Origin: Akkermansia muciniphila
Lineage (GTDB): Bacteria; Verrucomicrobiota; Verrucomicrobiia; Limisphaerales; SXTU01
DNA length: 7,468 nt
Assembly: GCA_945872195.1 (NCBI GenBank)
Contig: CAMBZO010000123.1
Location: 1 to 7,468 of the forward strand
Reading direction: 5' to 3'
Made by a program: the position numbers and the translations under genes. Below are positions 5,771-7,468 of the stretch, piece by piece. The notes beneath the pieces were generated by a model. The model made no database searches. It saw only the letters and a list, made by a program, of their open reading frames with translations, and had not been told where the DNA came from. Position 1 is the stretch's first letter. Every line of letters begins with the position of its first letter.

Positions 5771-7336
5771 ATGTCGCAGATGCTCAAGTCCTCCGGCGCG
5801 ATGGGCGCGGCCACGCTCGCTTCGCGCGTGCTGGGCATGGTGCGCGAGATGGCTTACGCGCGCTTCATGGGCGACGGCCCAGTGGCGGGCGCCTTCACGC
5901 TGGCCTTCACAATTCCCAACCTCTTCCGCCGCCTGCTGGGCGAGGGCGCGCTCACGGCGGCGTTCATCCCCATCTTTAAGGAGAAGGAGAAGAACGCCAC
6001 GGAAGCTGAGATGTGGCGCGCGGCCAACGCGATTGTCTCCGCCGTGGTCGTCTTCTCCGCCATCGTCATCGCGCTGGTGCTGGCGGGTCTGTCCATCGCG
6101 CTCGCGACGGCGCAATTCGACCCGAAGACGCGGCTGATGCTGGAGCTGCTGCGCGTGATGTTTCCCTACATGGCGCTGGTCTGCCTCGCGGCGGTCTTCA
6201 TGGGCGTGCTGAACGCTCGCGGGCATTTCTTCATCCCGGCACTGGGCGCGACGTTGCTCAACGTGGTGATGATTGCCAGCGTGTTCCTTGTCGCGCCGAA
6301 GTTTGGCACGCGGCTGGACGAACAAATCTTCGCGCTCGCGTTCGGCGTGCTCGTGGCGGGCGTGGCGCAGGCGGCGTTTCAACTGCCCTCGCTCCGGCGC
6401 GAAGGCTGGCGGCTCGCGTGGGTCACGCCGTGGCGCGACGAAACGGTGCGCGCGGTCGTGACCAAGATGGGCCCGGCGATCATCGGCGTGGGGGCGTTTC
6501 AACTCAACGTGACGCTCGTTCAGCTCGGGTCGTTCTGGGTGGACCCGGTCATCGTCGCGTCGTTCAGCTACGCGGTGCGGCTGATGGAACTGCCGCAGGG
6601 TGTCTTCGGGATCTCGCTCGCGACGTATCTACTCACGAGCCTGTCCGGGCTGGCGGCGGAGAAGAAGTTGCCCGAGTTCCGCGCGACGCTCGGGCAAGGG
6701 CTGTCGTATCTCGTCGTCGTCAACGGGCTGGCGACCGTGCTGCTGATGACACTCGCGGTGCCGATTGTCCGGCTGCTGTTCGAGCGCGGCGAGTTCGGTC
6801 CGGCTTCGACGGAGCGCGCGGCGGAAGCCTTGCTCGCGCTGGCACCCGGGCTGGTGGCGTTCTCGATGGTGAACATCCTCGCGCGCGCCTTCTATGCGTT
6901 GGGCGACACGCGGACGCCGATGAAGGTGAGCGTCTTCTGCCTCGGTGCGAACCTCCTGCTCTCGCTGCTCTTCATCAGCGACCTGCGTCAAGCTGGCCTC
7001 GGACTCGCGAACTCCATCACGTCCTTCCTGAACGTCTGGCTGCTCTTCCGCGCGCTGCGCACGAAGCTCGGCACACTGGAGCTTGCGGAGTTGAAGCGAA
7101 GCATCAGGCCGGTGGTCGCCGCGATGATGGTCGGTGCGCTGTTCGCGTGGGGCCTGCACCTGCTCTGGGATAGCCAACTCGGCAAAGCGACTTTGCTGTT
7201 GCGGCTGGGCGCCGTGTTTGTTCCCGCAGGTGCCGCCGCCGCAATGTATTGGGCCGTGCTGTGGGCCGACAAACTTCCGGCGGCGACCGAGGTGGCCGGG
7301 CTGATTCAGAAGAAGCTGCGCCGCTCGCGGGAGTGA
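5771..7336 (+). CDS. murJ: MurJ lipid II flippase
   Basis: The 521-residue integral membrane protein belongs to the MOP superfamily (MviN/MurJ). It moves lipid-linked peptidoglycan precursor (lipid II) from the cytoplasmic to the periplasmic face of the inner membrane. Length fits the family (about 510-530), and hydrophobic segments along the chain fit the expected 14 helices. Signatures are 'ASRVLGMVREM' (17-27), 'IPNLFRRLLGEGALTAAFIP' (48-67), 'YAVRLMELPQGVFGISLATYLL' region (267-288), 'LLFERGEFG' (335-343) and 'ARAFYALGDTRTPM' (371-384). Arg19, Arg25, Arg53 and Arg270 line up by motif with the essential E. coli residues R18, R24, R52 and R270. Gly40 occupies the place of E. coli Asp39. The start is secure: an in-frame TGA at 5744-5746 precedes and no other ATG, GTG or TTG lies between. 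No Shine-Dalgarno sequence is visible. A 220-bp repeat-rich gap separates it from the efflux operon, so it is probably a separate unit or reached only by read-through. Confidence 0.96.
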   Translation: MSQMLKSSGAMGAATLASRVLGMVREMAYARFMGDGPVAGAFTLAFTIPNLFRRLLGEGALTAAFIPIFKEKEKNATEAEMWRAANAIVSAVVVFSAIVIALVLAGLSIALATAQFDPKTRLMLELLRVMFPYMALVCLAAVFMGVLNARGHFFIPALGATLLNVVMIASVFLVAPKFGTRLDEQIFALAFGVLVAGVAQAAFQLPSLRREGWRLAWVTPWRDETVRAVVTKMGPAIIGVGAFQLNVTLVQLGSFWVDPVIVASFSYAVRLMELPQGVFGISLATYLLTSLSGLAAEKKLPEFRATLGQGLSYLVVVNGLATVLLMTLAVPIVRLLFERGEFGPASTERAAEALLALAPGLVAFSMVNILARAFYALGDTRTPMKVSVFCLGANLLLSLLFISDLRQAGLGLANSITSFLNVWLLFRALRTKLGTLELAELKRSIRPVVAAMMVGALFAWGLHLLWDSQLGKATLLLRLGAVFVPAGAAAAMYWAVLWADKLPAATEVAGLIQKKLRRSRE

Positions 7337-7447
7337 GGTGGTTATGCCAATTCAGCGAGGGAACCCTTGGATTGTCGCTGGGCTGCGATCTCCCGCTCCC
7401 CTCCGCCGAGGAAGGGAGAAGGCGCGCGGCGTGGCTTCCGGTTGGCC
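7337..7447. other. Intergenic stretch with a small G+C-rich stem-loop
   Basis: No gene is visible between the murJ stop and the probable convergent stop codon. CTCCC (7396-7400) can pair with GGGAG (7414-7418), extended by CTC/GAG (7401-7403 with 7408-7410) around a CGCC loop with a three-base bulge. The position suits a bidirectional terminator between convergent genes, but neither side carries a T-run, so termination is only a possibility. Confidence 0.3.
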
Positions 7448-7468
7448 TTACTTCCCGCCGATGCGGTA
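7448..7468 (-). CDS. Possible C-terminal end of a convergent gene (partial)
   Basis: Read on the - strand, the final 21 bp give Y-R-I-G-G-K followed by TAA. A short basic end and stop codon placed about 110 bp from the murJ stop, pointing toward it, would make a normal convergent pair. Only six codons are visible, so family and function cannot be stated and the call may be chance. Confidence 0.25.
   Translation of the reverse strand, partial: YRIGGK

Noticed and set aside
5756..6502. 248-codon reverse-strand open frame opposite murJ
   Set aside because: It is His/Arg/Glu-rich low-complexity translation, and the + strand frame is clearly MurJ.
6013..7173. 386-codon + strand frame inside murJ in a different frame
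   Set aside because: Arg/Ala/Gly-rich out-of-frame translation of murJ with no motif of its own.

Overview
The window is high-GC bacterial DNA (clearly above 60% G+C by eye). It carries five complete or near-complete genes on the + strand and the probable last codons of a convergent gene at the right edge. The organism is most likely a member of the PVC group, probably Verrucomicrobiota. That placement is inference. It rests on the long-hairpin adaptor whose wording matches Planctomycetes/Verrucomicrobia efflux adaptors, a MurJ N-terminus of the 'GEGALTAAFIP' type, and heptanucleotide-repeat intergenic DNA of a kind I associate with such genomes. No marker gene is present to settle it.

Positions 9-5550 are a compact four-gene operon for a MacAB-TolC-type tripartite export system. 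It encodes an outer-membrane TolC-family channel (9-1718), an inner-membrane-anchored HlyD/MacA-type periplasmic adaptor with an enlarged hairpin (1702-3492), a stand-alone ABC ATPase of the MacB/LolD/FtsE class (3512-4198), and a MacB/FtsX-type permease (4195-5550). The genes overlap by 17 bp, are separated by 19 bp, and overlap by 4 bp (ATGA), in that order, so co-transcription and translational coupling are likely. The ATPase and permease together do the job of the fused MacB protein: ATP hydrolysis drives a mechanotransmission movement in the permease, and substrate passes from the periplasm through the adaptor into the TolC channel. The substrate cannot be read from the sequence.

Positions 5551-5770 are a 220-bp non-coding gap and the most unusual part of the window. 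A 97-bp unit begins at the first base after the permease stop codon. It has 22-bp imperfect terminal inverted repeats (19/22 matches) that enclose a run of five GTT-phased heptanucleotide repeats. A second GTT-phased heptad run and a pair of GTTTTCCCA direct repeats follow before the next gene. No convincing promoter or Shine-Dalgarno site was seen here.

Positions 5771-7336 encode MurJ, the lipid II flippase of peptidoglycan synthesis. The last 132 bp hold a small G+C-rich stem-loop and, on the - strand, a possible C-terminal end of a convergent gene. Apart from the 5551-5740 repeats and the adaptor insertion, the region looks like ordinary chromosomal housekeeping and transport DNA. I see no defence system, CRISPR, tRNA, rRNA or transposase.
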